NCBI GenBank assembly: GCA_008501835.1
Contig: QQUB01000448.1
Coordinates: 1-5,972, forward strand
Length of the DNA: 5,972 nt
Direction: 5' to 3'
Origin: Bacteroidota bacterium
GTDB lineage: Bacteria; Bacteroidota; Bacteroidia; Chitinophagales; Saprospiraceae
The first letter of the stretch is position 1; every line of letters starts with the position of its first letter. Position numbers and translations under genes: made by a program. Shown piece after piece: positions 1 to 5,614 of the stretch. A model generated the notes under the pieces. It had not been told where the DNA came from. It ran no database searches and was given only the letters and a program-made list of their open reading frames with translations.

Positions 1-458
1 TTGACCCGAAAGGGGAGCGAATTGGAATTGTAGATTATGCTCATACACCAGACGCTCTGGAGAAAGTGCTTAATACCATTTTTGAACTCAGGCAGGACGA
101 CGTGAAGATCATTACCGTCGTTGGGTGTGGAGGCGACAGAGATAAAGCCAAGCGTCCGAAGATGGCCAAAGTAGCCGTAGATTACAGCGATCAGGTTGTG
201 CTGACTTCGGATAATCCAAGGACTGAAGATCCTGCCCAGATTATCAGGGAGATGGAAGATGGGCTTCCAGCTTATGGAAAACATAAGGCTTTGAGTATCC
301 AGGATCGCCAAAATGCCATTAAAACGGCCTGTCGGTTGGCACAAAAGGGAGATATCGTGCTGATAGCCGGAAAAGGTCATGAAAAATATCAGGAGATAAA
401 CGGGGTGAAACACCCCTTTGATGATAAAGAAGTGCTAAAAGAAGCGCTTAATCATTAA
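1..458 (+). CDS. murE: UDP-N-acetylmuramoyl-L-alanyl-D-glutamate--2,6-diaminopimelate ligase, C-terminal part
   Basis: This is the 3' end of murE; the reading frame (first full codon at 3) is open from the left edge, so the start lies outside. About 151 residues are visible, roughly the last 30% of a family usually near 490 residues. MurE is a cytoplasmic ATP-dependent ligase adding the third amino acid of the peptidoglycan stem peptide. Visible signatures are VDYAHTPDALE (residues 10-20 of the fragment), GCGGDRD (41-47), DNPRTE (70-75) and GKGHEKYQ (123-130). In characterised MurE enzymes the DNPR motif recognises meso-diaminopimelate, whereas lysine-adding enzymes differ there, so a meso-DAP wall is inferred. 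The fragment covers the end of the central ATPase domain and the C-terminal ligand-binding domain. It ends in TAA at 456-458, 98 bases before mraY. The GTG at 66 is an internal valine, not a start. Identification is very secure. Confidence 0.97.
   Translation, partial: DPKGERIGIVDYAHTPDALEKVLNTIFELRQDDVKIITVVGCGGDRDKAKRPKMAKVAVDYSDQVVLTSDNPRTEDPAQIIREMEDGLPAYGKHKALSIQDRQNAIKTACRLAQKGDIVLIAGKGHEKYQEINGVKHPFDDKEVLKEALNH
402..416 (+). other. GC-rich stem-loop inside the 3' end of murE
   Basis: GGGGTG (402-407) and CACCCC (411-416) form a perfect six-pair stem around an AAA loop, about 40 bases before the murE stop. Only three T residues follow (417-419), so it is not a convincing intrinsic terminator. 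It lies in codons for Gly-Val-Lys-His-Pro and may be a chance product of the coding sequence. Confidence 0.35.
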
Positions 459-461
459 TGT

Positions 462-472
462 CAAACGAAAAA
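462..472 (+). repeat. AAACGAAAAA motif, copy 1, after murE stop
   Basis: CAAACGAAAAA lies three bases after the murE stop codon. Its core AAACGAAAAA recurs after the stops of murD (3158-3167) and murG (5602-5611), where it is part of an identical 13-mer. Here it is 84 bases from the next start, so a direct role in mraY translation is less obvious than at the other copies. The repetition is seen directly; any function is inference. Confidence 0.55.
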
Positions 473-500
473 TAAAGAGGGAGTTAAATAACTATTACAA

Positions 501-521
501 ATCAGGAAATGACGCCCTGAT
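501..521 (+). other. small hairpin in the mraY leader
   Basis: ATCAGG (501-506) and CCTGAT (516-521) are perfect reverse complements around a nine-base loop, in the 98-base murE-mraY spacer. No T-run follows, so it is not a typical intrinsic terminator. The rest of the spacer is AT-rich; I saw no clear promoter or small gene in it. A six-pair stem can occur by chance. Confidence 0.3.
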
Positions 522-544
522 AACTAATTATTTAAAACAAACAC

Positions 545-556
545 TAACGAGAAACT
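545..556 (+). promoter_or_regulatory. A-rich translation start region of mraY
   Basis: TAACGAGAAACT directly precedes the mraY ATG. It begins with an in-frame TAA (545-547), so ATG 557 is the first usable start in this frame. There is no AGGAGG-like site, and A is at position -3, as at all five starts in the window. The sequence resembles the TAAACGAAAAAAC motif before ftsW and murC. Bacteroidota commonly initiate without Shine-Dalgarno pairing and favour A-rich leaders, which fits. Confidence 0.5.
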
Positions 557-1813
557 ATGTTAATTGAAATTACGGAATGGATCAACGAAATGTTTGGAAA
601 GTTGCCCGGGACAGGGTTGCTGAATTACATTTCATTCAGAGCCGGAGTTGCAATGGTGTTGTCCCTCATTATTTCCATGTTGTTTGGCAAAAAGATCATT
701 GACAAGTTGAGAAGAGCCCAGGTGGGTGAGACCGTTCGCGAACTGGGACTTGAAGGCCAGAAAGAGAAAGAAGGTACCCCTACGATGGGTGGACTGATTA
801 TCATTCTCGCCATTTTGGTGCCAAGCATTATCATGGCGAAGCTGGATAATGTCTACATCATCCTCATGTTGCTGGCTACTATCTGGATGGGCTTTATTGG
901 GTTCATGGACGATTACATCAAAGTCTTCAAGAAGAACAAAAAAGGGCTCAAAGGCAGAACCAAGCTTATGGGACAGTTGGGGTTGGGACTGATTATCGCC
1001 ATAACCATGCTGGTCCACAAAGATGTGGTGGTGGAAATGTCTACAGAAGATGCCATTGAATGGGGAATCAGTGAGAACAAGATCAGTGATGTGATCGTAG
1101 ACGGTGAAGTTGTGGAAGGAAAAGGCAATTACAAAACAGGATTGACCAATATCCCTTTTGTTAAAGGCAACAGACTTGATTATTCACAAATCCTGACCAA
1201 AGAGAGTAGTGGAATGGGCTGGTGGGCGTGGTTGATTTTTATTCCTCTGGTAATTGTCATTGTAATGGCAGTTTCCAACGGAGCAAATCTCACGGATGGA
1301 CTGGATGGACTGGCTACCGGAGTTTCGGGGATTATTGGGGCAACCTTAGGGATATTTGCCTATGTCTCCGGTAATGCGATTGCAGCCAATTACCTCAATA
1401 TACTCCACTTGCCTGGAGCAGGAGAATTGGTGATTTACGCAGCTTGTTTTGTCGGAGCGGCCATCGGGTTTTTGTGGTACAATTCTTACCCTGCGTCCAT
1501 TTTTATGGGGGATACAGGGAGTTTGACTTTGGGAGGAATTATTGCTGCTATGGCCATTGTTTTGAGAAAGGAATTATTGATACCAATATTATGCGGTGTC
1601 TTTTTGATGGAAAACCTGTCCGTGATGCTGCAGGTGGCCTATTTCAAATACACCAAAAAAAGATACGGTGAAGGGAGGAGAATTTTCAAAATGTCCCCTT
1701 TACATCACCACTATCAGAAATTGGGAATGGCGGAAACCAAAATTGTCACACGCTTCTGGATCGTTGGGATTTTGCTGGCAGTTTTGACCATCATAACCCT
1801 GAAAGTACGCTAA
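557..1813 (+). CDS. mraY: phospho-N-acetylmuramoyl-pentapeptide-transferase
   Basis: MraY is the integral membrane enzyme that transfers phospho-MurNAc-pentapeptide from its UDP carrier to undecaprenyl phosphate, making lipid I on the cytoplasmic face. The 418-residue protein shows GTPTMGG (73-79), the Asp pair of MDDYIKV (D118, D119), the NLTDGLDGLA block (244-253), FMGDTGSL (316-323, with the catalytic-type D319) and SPLHHHYQKLG (380-390, His 383-385). About ten hydrophobic segments are evident, near 30-46, 78-95, 99-117, 140-154, 224-240, 253-271, 288-308, 320-336, 340-360 and 398-415, matching the ten-helix fold. It is about 58 residues longer than the 360-residue E. coli enzyme. Most of the excess is a polar stretch, about 155-222, in the loop after the fourth helix that faces the periplasm. 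The start at 557 follows an in-frame TAA at 545. murD begins 23 bases downstream, so co-transcription is likely. Confidence 0.97.
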   Translation: MLIEITEWINEMFGKLPGTGLLNYISFRAGVAMVLSLIISMLFGKKIIDKLRRAQVGETVRELGLEGQKEKEGTPTMGGLIIILAILVPSIIMAKLDNVYIILMLLATIWMGFIGFMDDYIKVFKKNKKGLKGRTKLMGQLGLGLIIAITMLVHKDVVVEMSTEDAIEWGISENKISDVIVDGEVVEGKGNYKTGLTNIPFVKGNRLDYSQILTKESSGMGWWAWLIFIPLVIVIVMAVSNGANLTDGLDGLATGVSGIIGATLGIFAYVSGNAIAANYLNILHLPGAGELVIYAACFVGAAIGFLWYNSYPASIFMGDTGSLTLGGIIAAMAIVLRKELLIPILCGVFLMENLSVMLQVAYFKYTKKRYGEGRRIFKMSPLHHHYQKLGMAETKIVTRFWIVGILLAVLTIITLKVR

Positions 1814-1824
1814 TAGCTGATTGT

Positions 1825-1836
1825 TAAAGGAAAAAA
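1825..1836 (+). promoter_or_regulatory. A-rich ribosome-binding region of murD
   Basis: TAAAGGAAAAAA sits immediately before the murD ATG. Its TAA (1825-1827) is in frame with murD and fixes ATG 1837 as the first start. AAAGGA is the only Shine-Dalgarno-like match in the window, with six A between it and ATG. It differs from the ftsW and murC leader motif mainly by G in place of C (TAAAGGAAAAAA against TAAACGAAAAAA). Confidence 0.55.
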
Positions 1837-3153
1837 ATGGAGAACAAAAAAATAGTCATTCTCGGTGGAGGAGAAAGTGGAGTAGGGGCAGCATTACTTG
1901 CCAAGGAAAAAGGGTTTGATGTTTTTGTTTCCGACAAAGGAAAAATTACGGAGAAGGTTAAAAATGAATTACTCCGTAACAGCATTCCATACGAGGAAGG
2001 CTGGCACACCTGGGAAAAGATTGATTCGGCAGATCTGGTGATTAAAAGTCCAGGAATTCCTGACAAGGTTTCCGTAGTAAAAAAACTTGTCGAATCAGGA
2101 AAGCCGGTGATTTCTGAGATCGAATTTGCCGGGAGATATGTAGAAGGAAAAACCATTGGTATCACCGGGAGTAACGGAAAGACCACCACCACCTTGCTCA
2201 TTGGCCATGTGCTGAAATCAGCAGGATTGGATGTAACGGTTGCCGGGAATATCGGAAAGAGTTTTGCCAGGTGTTTGACAGAGGAAATTACAGATTATTG
2301 GGTGTTGGAGTTGAGTAGTTTTCAACTGGACGGTGTAGATCAGTTTAAACCTGACATCGCCTTATTACTGAACATAACTCCTGATCATCTCGATCGCTAT
2401 GATAACCGTATGGAGAATTACATAGCGGCTAAATTCAGGATTACCATGAATCAGGATGCCAATGATGTATTCTGCATCAATCAGGATGATCCTGATATAA
2501 CCGGTTTTCTGAAAAAGAAAGCTTCAAAAGCCGAAACGATAGGCATTTCAATGGAAATGGTATCGGGAAACAAATTTGAAATAGAAGGCACGGAATTCGA
2601 CCTGGGAGGAAGTAGTCTGAGAGGAGTTCACAATGCAATGAATGCAGCTTTTGCGGCTGTTGTCGCGAAAAGGTGTGGTGTGTCGGATGATGCGATTCAA
2701 AAAGCGCTGAAGACTTTTGTCCCATTGTCCCACAGGTTGGAAAGCTTCGCCACCATTAATGGGGTTGAATATGTGAATGACAGTAAAGCCACCAATATCG
2801 ATGCCGTTTATTACGGATTGCATGCGATGGAAAAGCCGGTGGTTTGGATAGCTGGAGGGCAGGATAAAGGAAATGATTATGAAAGGCTATTTGACCTGGT
2901 GGAGGAAAAGGTAAAAGCGATTGTATGTCTTGGTGTGGATAATTTCAAATTGCTGGATGCTTTCATGCCCTTTGGAATTCCAATAGTGGAAACGAGAAGT
3001 GCAGCAGAAGCAGTGGAAGCAGCGACAAAATTTGCAACCTCAGGTGATGTGGTTCTATTGTCTCCTGCTTGTGCAAGCTTCGATCTTTTTAACAATTTTC
3101 AGGATCGCGGCAACCAATTCAGGAATGAGGTGCTGAAGTTGAAAAATAAATAG
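1837..3153 (+). CDS. murD: UDP-N-acetylmuramoylalanine--D-glutamate ligase
   Basis: MurD is a cytoplasmic ATP-dependent ligase that adds D-glutamate to UDP-MurNAc-L-alanine. The protein has 438 residues, the same length as E. coli MurD. Domain order is normal. An N-terminal UDP-binding Rossmann domain begins with ILGGGESGVGAAL (8-20). The central ATPase domain has the P-loop GITGSNGKTTTT (108-119), ELSSFQLD (158-165), NITPDHLDRY (179-188) and the lysine K199 in the AAKFRI block, equivalent to the carbamylated lysine of the family. The C-terminal domain has LSHRLE (297-302), NDSKATN (314-320), AGGQDKGNDY (339-348) and LSPACASFD (408-416). The start follows an in-frame TAA at 1825. mraY ends 23 bases upstream and ftsW starts 25 bases downstream. 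All key motifs are intact and nothing is unusual in the protein. Confidence 0.98.
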   Translation: MENKKIVILGGGESGVGAALLAKEKGFDVFVSDKGKITEKVKNELLRNSIPYEEGWHTWEKIDSADLVIKSPGIPDKVSVVKKLVESGKPVISEIEFAGRYVEGKTIGITGSNGKTTTTLLIGHVLKSAGLDVTVAGNIGKSFARCLTEEITDYWVLELSSFQLDGVDQFKPDIALLLNITPDHLDRYDNRMENYIAAKFRITMNQDANDVFCINQDDPDITGFLKKKASKAETIGISMEMVSGNKFEIEGTEFDLGGSSLRGVHNAMNAAFAAVVAKRCGVSDDAIQKALKTFVPLSHRLESFATINGVEYVNDSKATNIDAVYYGLHAMEKPVVWIAGGQDKGNDYERLFDLVEEKVKAIVCLGVDNFKLLDAFMPFGIPIVETRSAAEAVEAATKFATSGDVVLLSPACASFDLFNNFQDRGNQFRNEVLKLKNK

Positions 3154-3156
3154 AAG

Positions 3157-3169
3157 TAAACGAAAAAAC
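3157..3169 (+). repeat. TAAACGAAAAAAC motif, copy 2, before ftsW
   Basis: This 13-mer starts three bases after the murD stop and ends nine bases before the ftsW GTG. It is identical to the copy at 5601-5613 before murC, and its AAACGAAAAA core also follows murE. Position between stop and start suggests an A-rich translation-enhancing leader; that role is inference. No Shine-Dalgarno match is present. Confidence 0.6.
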
Positions 3170-3178
3170 TGATAGATA

Positions 3179-4318
3179 GTGTCAACAATAACTGCAAGGA
3201 TTTATGCTGAATTAAGGGGGGATAAGGCCATTTGGGCCATTCTCATCCTGTTGGCTGTATTTTCCATCCTGGCAGTTTACAGTTCCACCGGGACTTTGGC
3301 ATACAAAGAACGTGGTGGAAATACGGAAGCATTTTTGATCAAACATGGAGTTATTCTCCTGGGCGGGATTTTCCTGACCTACATTGCTCATATGCTTCAT
3401 TACACTAAATATAATCGGGTTGCCCCGGTTTTATTGGTGCTTTCGGTCCCTTTGCTGATGTACACATTGGCTTTCGGAGCGGATATAAACGATGCAAAAA
3501 GATGGATCGAGTTGCCTTTTGTAGGCATTACCATACAAACGTCTGATTTCGCAAAACTGGCATTGATCATTTATGTAGCCAGGGCCATTTCGGCCAAACA
3601 GGATTACATAAAGGATTTTAACAGTGCCTTTTTGCCCATCATCGTACCGGTTTTGATCATCTGTGGATTGATTGCTCCGGCGGATTTGTCCACAGCCATT
3701 TTGCTGTTTCTGACCTGTTTGTTCATGATGTTTATCGGACGTGTGGCTTTGAAATATATTGGAGTTTTGCTGCTGTGGGGAGTAGTGGTATTTGCCTTCC
3801 TGATAGTTTTGGGAAGGTTCTACCCGGATAGTGTCCGGGTGGATACCTGGGCCAATCGAATGGAAGAGTTTATGAATACTCCGGATGGTGGCTACCAGGT
3901 TCAACAGGCTAAAATTGCCATTGCCAATGGTGGTGTTGTTGGGAATGGTCCAGGCAATAGTACTAAGCGGAACTTTTTACCATCCCCATATTCCGATTTT
4001 ATCTATGCGATCATTTGTGAAGAGTATGGATTGATAGGAGGTATTGTAGTCATTTTTCTGTACTTGCTCCTGTTTTTCAGGGTGGTGCGGTTGGTTACGA
4101 AGAGCCCCAAGGCATTTGGGGCGATGATGGCTATCGGGCTAAGTTTGAGTATGGTATTACAGGCTTTTGCCAACATAGCGGTATCCGTTCACCTGGTTCC
4201 GGTAACCGGGGTGACATTGCCCATGATCAGTATGGGAGGAACCTCGATGTTGTTTACCAGCCTGGCCTTTGGAATAATATTGAGTGTTAGTAAATATATT
4301 GAAGCGGTGTCTGATTAG
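3179..4318 (+). CDS. ftsW: septal peptidoglycan glycosyltransferase of the SEDS family
   Basis: FtsW is the divisome SEDS-family membrane enzyme that polymerises lipid II into glycan strands with its partner transpeptidase FtsI. This 379-residue protein has about ten hydrophobic segments, beginning near residues 18-36. It shows AKRWI (106-110), TSDFAKLALI (121-130), ADLSTAILL (168-176), a large extracytoplasmic region (about 213-283) with GNGPGNSTKRNFLPSPYSDF, and the C-terminal PVTGVTLPMISMGGTS block (341-356). D273 in YSDF aligns with the essential E. coli FtsW D297 of HTDF. Its place between murD and murG favours FtsW over the sister protein RodA. The start is GTG: an in-frame TAG at 3173 lies one codon (ATA) upstream and the first in-frame ATG comes after two membrane segments. 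The usual glutamate before PDL-type motifs is absent (APADLST), a variant I associate with Bacteroidota. Confidence 0.95.
   Translation: MSTITARIYAELRGDKAIWAILILLAVFSILAVYSSTGTLAYKERGGNTEAFLIKHGVILLGGIFLTYIAHMLHYTKYNRVAPVLLVLSVPLLMYTLAFGADINDAKRWIELPFVGITIQTSDFAKLALIIYVARAISAKQDYIKDFNSAFLPIIVPVLIICGLIAPADLSTAILLFLTCLFMMFIGRVALKYIGVLLLWGVVVFAFLIVLGRFYPDSVRVDTWANRMEEFMNTPDGGYQVQQAKIAIANGGVVGNGPGNSTKRNFLPSPYSDFIYAIICEEYGLIGGIVVIFLYLLLFFRVVRLVTKSPKAFGAMMAIGLSLSMVLQAFANIAVSVHLVPVTGVTLPMISMGGTSMLFTSLAFGIILSVSKYIEAVSD
3820..3842 (+). other. strong hairpin inside ftsW
   Basis: ACCCGGA (3822-3828) and TCCGGGT (3834-3840) are perfect reverse complements around a five-base loop. A T-G wobble and a C-G pair extend the stem outward to 3820 and 3842. 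It lies in the codons around Tyr-Pro-Asp-Ser-Val-Arg, at the start of the large periplasmic region. It could slow translation there or be a coincidence of coding. Confidence 0.35.
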
Positions 4319-4322
4319 ATGT

Positions 4323-4375
4323 TCAGTCTGTGGTCCTCAGCACCTCGAGTCACAGGGCTAAGGATCTCAGATTGA
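4323..4375 (+). repeat. long imperfect inverted repeat just after ftsW
   Basis: The arms TCAGTCTGTGGTCCTCAGC (4323-4341) and GCTAAGGATCTCAGATTGA (4357-4375) pair over 19 positions: 15 Watson-Crick pairs, two G-T wobbles and two mismatches. CCT and AGG can pair inside as well, leaving a loop of about eight bases. The arm begins four bases after the ftsW stop. No T-run follows, so it is not a standard intrinsic terminator. It could protect the ftsW mRNA 3' end, act as an attenuator or processing site, or be a remnant of a small repeated element. The structure is seen by direct pairing; the role is unknown. Confidence 0.6.
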
Positions 4376-4401
4376 TTGAGCACCATGGAATTTAGAGTGA
4401 G

Positions 4402-4435
4402 TTTGCAGTTAATGAAATTGTCATTATTAATTTTT
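4402..4435 (+). promoter_or_regulatory. possible Bacteroidota-type promoter upstream of murG
   Basis: TTTG (4402-4405) is followed after 22 bases by TAATTTTT (4428-4435), which matches seven of eight positions of the TAnnTTTG -7 element used by the Bacteroidota housekeeping sigma factor. The spacing is near the upper part of the accepted range. It lies about 70 bases before murG in the only large spacer of the window. The match is short and the region is AT-rich, so this is a weak call. Confidence 0.25.
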
Positions 4436-4471
4436 AAACCAATTCATTATGCAAACAAGAATCCAGAAAAC

Positions 4472-4499
4472 CAGCAATCAGCAACCAGTAACAAGCAAC
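4472..4499 (+). repeat. four tandem degenerate heptamers before murG
   Basis: CAGCAAT, CAGCAAC, CAGTAAC and AAGCAAC follow each other without gaps and end six bases before the murG ATG at 4506. An imperfect CAGAAAAC precedes them. Read in the murG frame the stretch encodes a Gln/Asn/Ser/Thr-rich peptide unlike a MurG N-terminus. It may be a spreading simple repeat of the host genome or an unstructured ribosome-loading leader; neither can be decided here. Confidence 0.55.
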
Positions 4500-4505
4500 A
4501 GGATT

Positions 4506-5603
4506 ATGAAAATTTTAATCAGCGGCGGCGGAACAGGAGGACACATATTTCCCGCTATTGCCATTGCTGATGCGATCAAAAAAAAGAACCCTGATGTCGA
4601 TATTTTATTTGTCGGCGCCAAGGGAAAGATAGAAATGGAAAAAGTCCCCAATGCGGGCTACCCAATCAAAGGATTGTGGATAAGCGGTTTTCACCGCAAG
4701 TTGACATTACGAAACCTGATGTTTCCGGTAAAACTACTGAGCAGTATGGTCCGTTCATGGTCCATCGTCAGCAGGTTCAAGCCGGATGCAGTAGTAGGGG
4801 TAGGAGGGTTTGCCAGTGGACCTGTATTGGAAGTTGCCACTCGCAAAGGAATTCCAGCCCTGATCCAGGAGCAGAATTCTTATGCCGGGGTTACCAATAA
4901 GTTGGTTTCCAGAAAGGCTGATGTGATCTGTGTGGCTTATGAAAACATGGACCGTTATTTTCCCGGGCAAAAGCTCAAGCTAACTGGTAATCCGGTGAGG
5001 CAAGACCTCCGGGACATTAAAGCCACTAAAGAAGAGGCGCTAGAATATTTTGGTCTTAAACCAGGGAAGAAGACTTTGCTGGTTTTTGGCGGAAGCCTGG
5101 GTGCGAGGACGATCAATGAAGCTATGGCTGCTTCTGCTGATATGCTGAAGCAACATCCTGATATTCAGGTATTGTGGCAAGCAGGGAAGCTCTACATTGA
5201 TGAATTCACTCAGAGCGAAACGGCACAATTGCCCAATGTTCAGATTCGCCCTTTCATTGACAGGATGGATCTGGCCTATAAAATGGCAGACCTTGTTGCC
5301 TGTCGTGCAGGAGCTTTGACGATCTCGGAACTTTGTCTGGTTGGCAAGCCCGCGATTCTGATCCCTTTCCCGCATGCTGCAGCGGACCATCAGACTAAAA
5401 ATGCAATGGCTCTGGTGGAAAAAGGAGCGGCATTCCTGGTGAAGGACAGTGAAGCAAGAGAGGTGTTCAATAAGTTGGTGCTCAATACGATTGAAGATGG
5501 ACCAAAACTGAAACAGCTCGGTGAGAATATCAAAACATTGGCCAAACCGGATGCAGCAGACACTATAGCAGAGGAAGTGATCAGGTTGGCACAAAAGCAG
5601 TAA
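4506..5603 (+). CDS. murG: undecaprenyldiphospho-muramoylpentapeptide beta-N-acetylglucosaminyltransferase
   Basis: MurG is the peripheral membrane glycosyltransferase (GT28 family, GT-B fold) that adds GlcNAc from UDP-GlcNAc to lipid I, giving lipid II. From the chosen start the protein has 365 residues, close to the family's 355-370. The N-terminal acceptor domain has ISGGGTGGHIFPA (5-17) and VGVGGFASGP (97-106), then EQN (122-124). The C-terminal UDP-GlcNAc domain has FGGSLGARTIN (194-204), CRAGALTISE (266-275) and PHAAADHQTKNA (289-300). The frame extends upstream to an ATG at 4449, but those 19 extra codons come mostly from a CAGCAAC-type repeat and add a polar tail absent from the family; ATG 4506 starts MKILISGGGTGG exactly where MurG proteins begin. 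It is separated from ftsW by 187 bases and from murC by 11, so it may have its own promoter while still sharing the upstream transcript. Confidence 0.97.
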   Translation: MKILISGGGTGGHIFPAIAIADAIKKKNPDVDILFVGAKGKIEMEKVPNAGYPIKGLWISGFHRKLTLRNLMFPVKLLSSMVRSWSIVSRFKPDAVVGVGGFASGPVLEVATRKGIPALIQEQNSYAGVTNKLVSRKADVICVAYENMDRYFPGQKLKLTGNPVRQDLRDIKATKEEALEYFGLKPGKKTLLVFGGSLGARTINEAMAASADMLKQHPDIQVLWQAGKLYIDEFTQSETAQLPNVQIRPFIDRMDLAYKMADLVACRAGALTISELCLVGKPAILIPFPHAAADHQTKNAMALVEKGAAFLVKDSEAREVFNKLVLNTIEDGPKLKQLGENIKTLAKPDAADTIAEEVIRLAQKQ

Positions 5604-5613
5604 ACGAAAAAAC
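5601..5613 (+). repeat. TAAACGAAAAAAC motif, copy 3, between murG and murC
   Basis: The first three bases are the murG stop codon itself, and the motif ends one base before the murC ATG. It is identical over 13 bases to the copy before ftsW (3157-3169). It forms nearly the whole intergenic leader, so it must contain the murC ribosome-loading site; no Shine-Dalgarno match is present. Confidence 0.6.
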
Positions 5614-5614
5614 G

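Noticed and set aside
66..68. GTG as the start of a short gene at 66
   Set aside because: The same frame continues to the left edge and encodes the conserved MurE motif VDYAHTPDALE upstream of it, so this is an internal valine codon.
632..1018. 128-codon open frame on the minus strand opposite mraY
   Set aside because: Antisense shadow of the membrane-spanning part of mraY with a His/Gln-rich low-complexity translation.
1444..1671. 75-codon plus-strand open frame inside mraY
   Set aside because: An alternative frame inside a conserved region of mraY; the mraY frame carries FMGDTGSL here.
3431..3904. 157-codon open frame on the minus strand opposite ftsW
   Set aside because: The translation is rich in Gln, His and Asn, as expected when membrane protein codons are read antisense; no recognisable domain and it overlaps ftsW completely.
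4323..4375. Intrinsic transcription terminator after ftsW
   Set aside because: The stem is long but imperfect, has only a moderate GC content, and the bases after it (TTGAGCACC) contain no T-run; kept only as a structural repeat.
4472..4499. Start of a CRISPR array or an iteron-type origin
   Set aside because: The units are seven bases, degenerate and contiguous with no spacers; there is no cas or replication gene nearby.
4376..4570. 64-codon plus-strand open frame between ftsW and murG
   Set aside because: It runs through the heptamer repeat and into murG in another frame, ending in an Arg-rich out-of-frame reading of the murG glycine loop; no support as a gene.
5040..5594. 184-codon open frame on the minus strand opposite murG
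   Set aside because: It lies wholly within murG, whose catalytic motifs are intact in the plus frame; its Cys/His/Phe/Gln-rich translation resembles no family and is typical of an antisense shadow.
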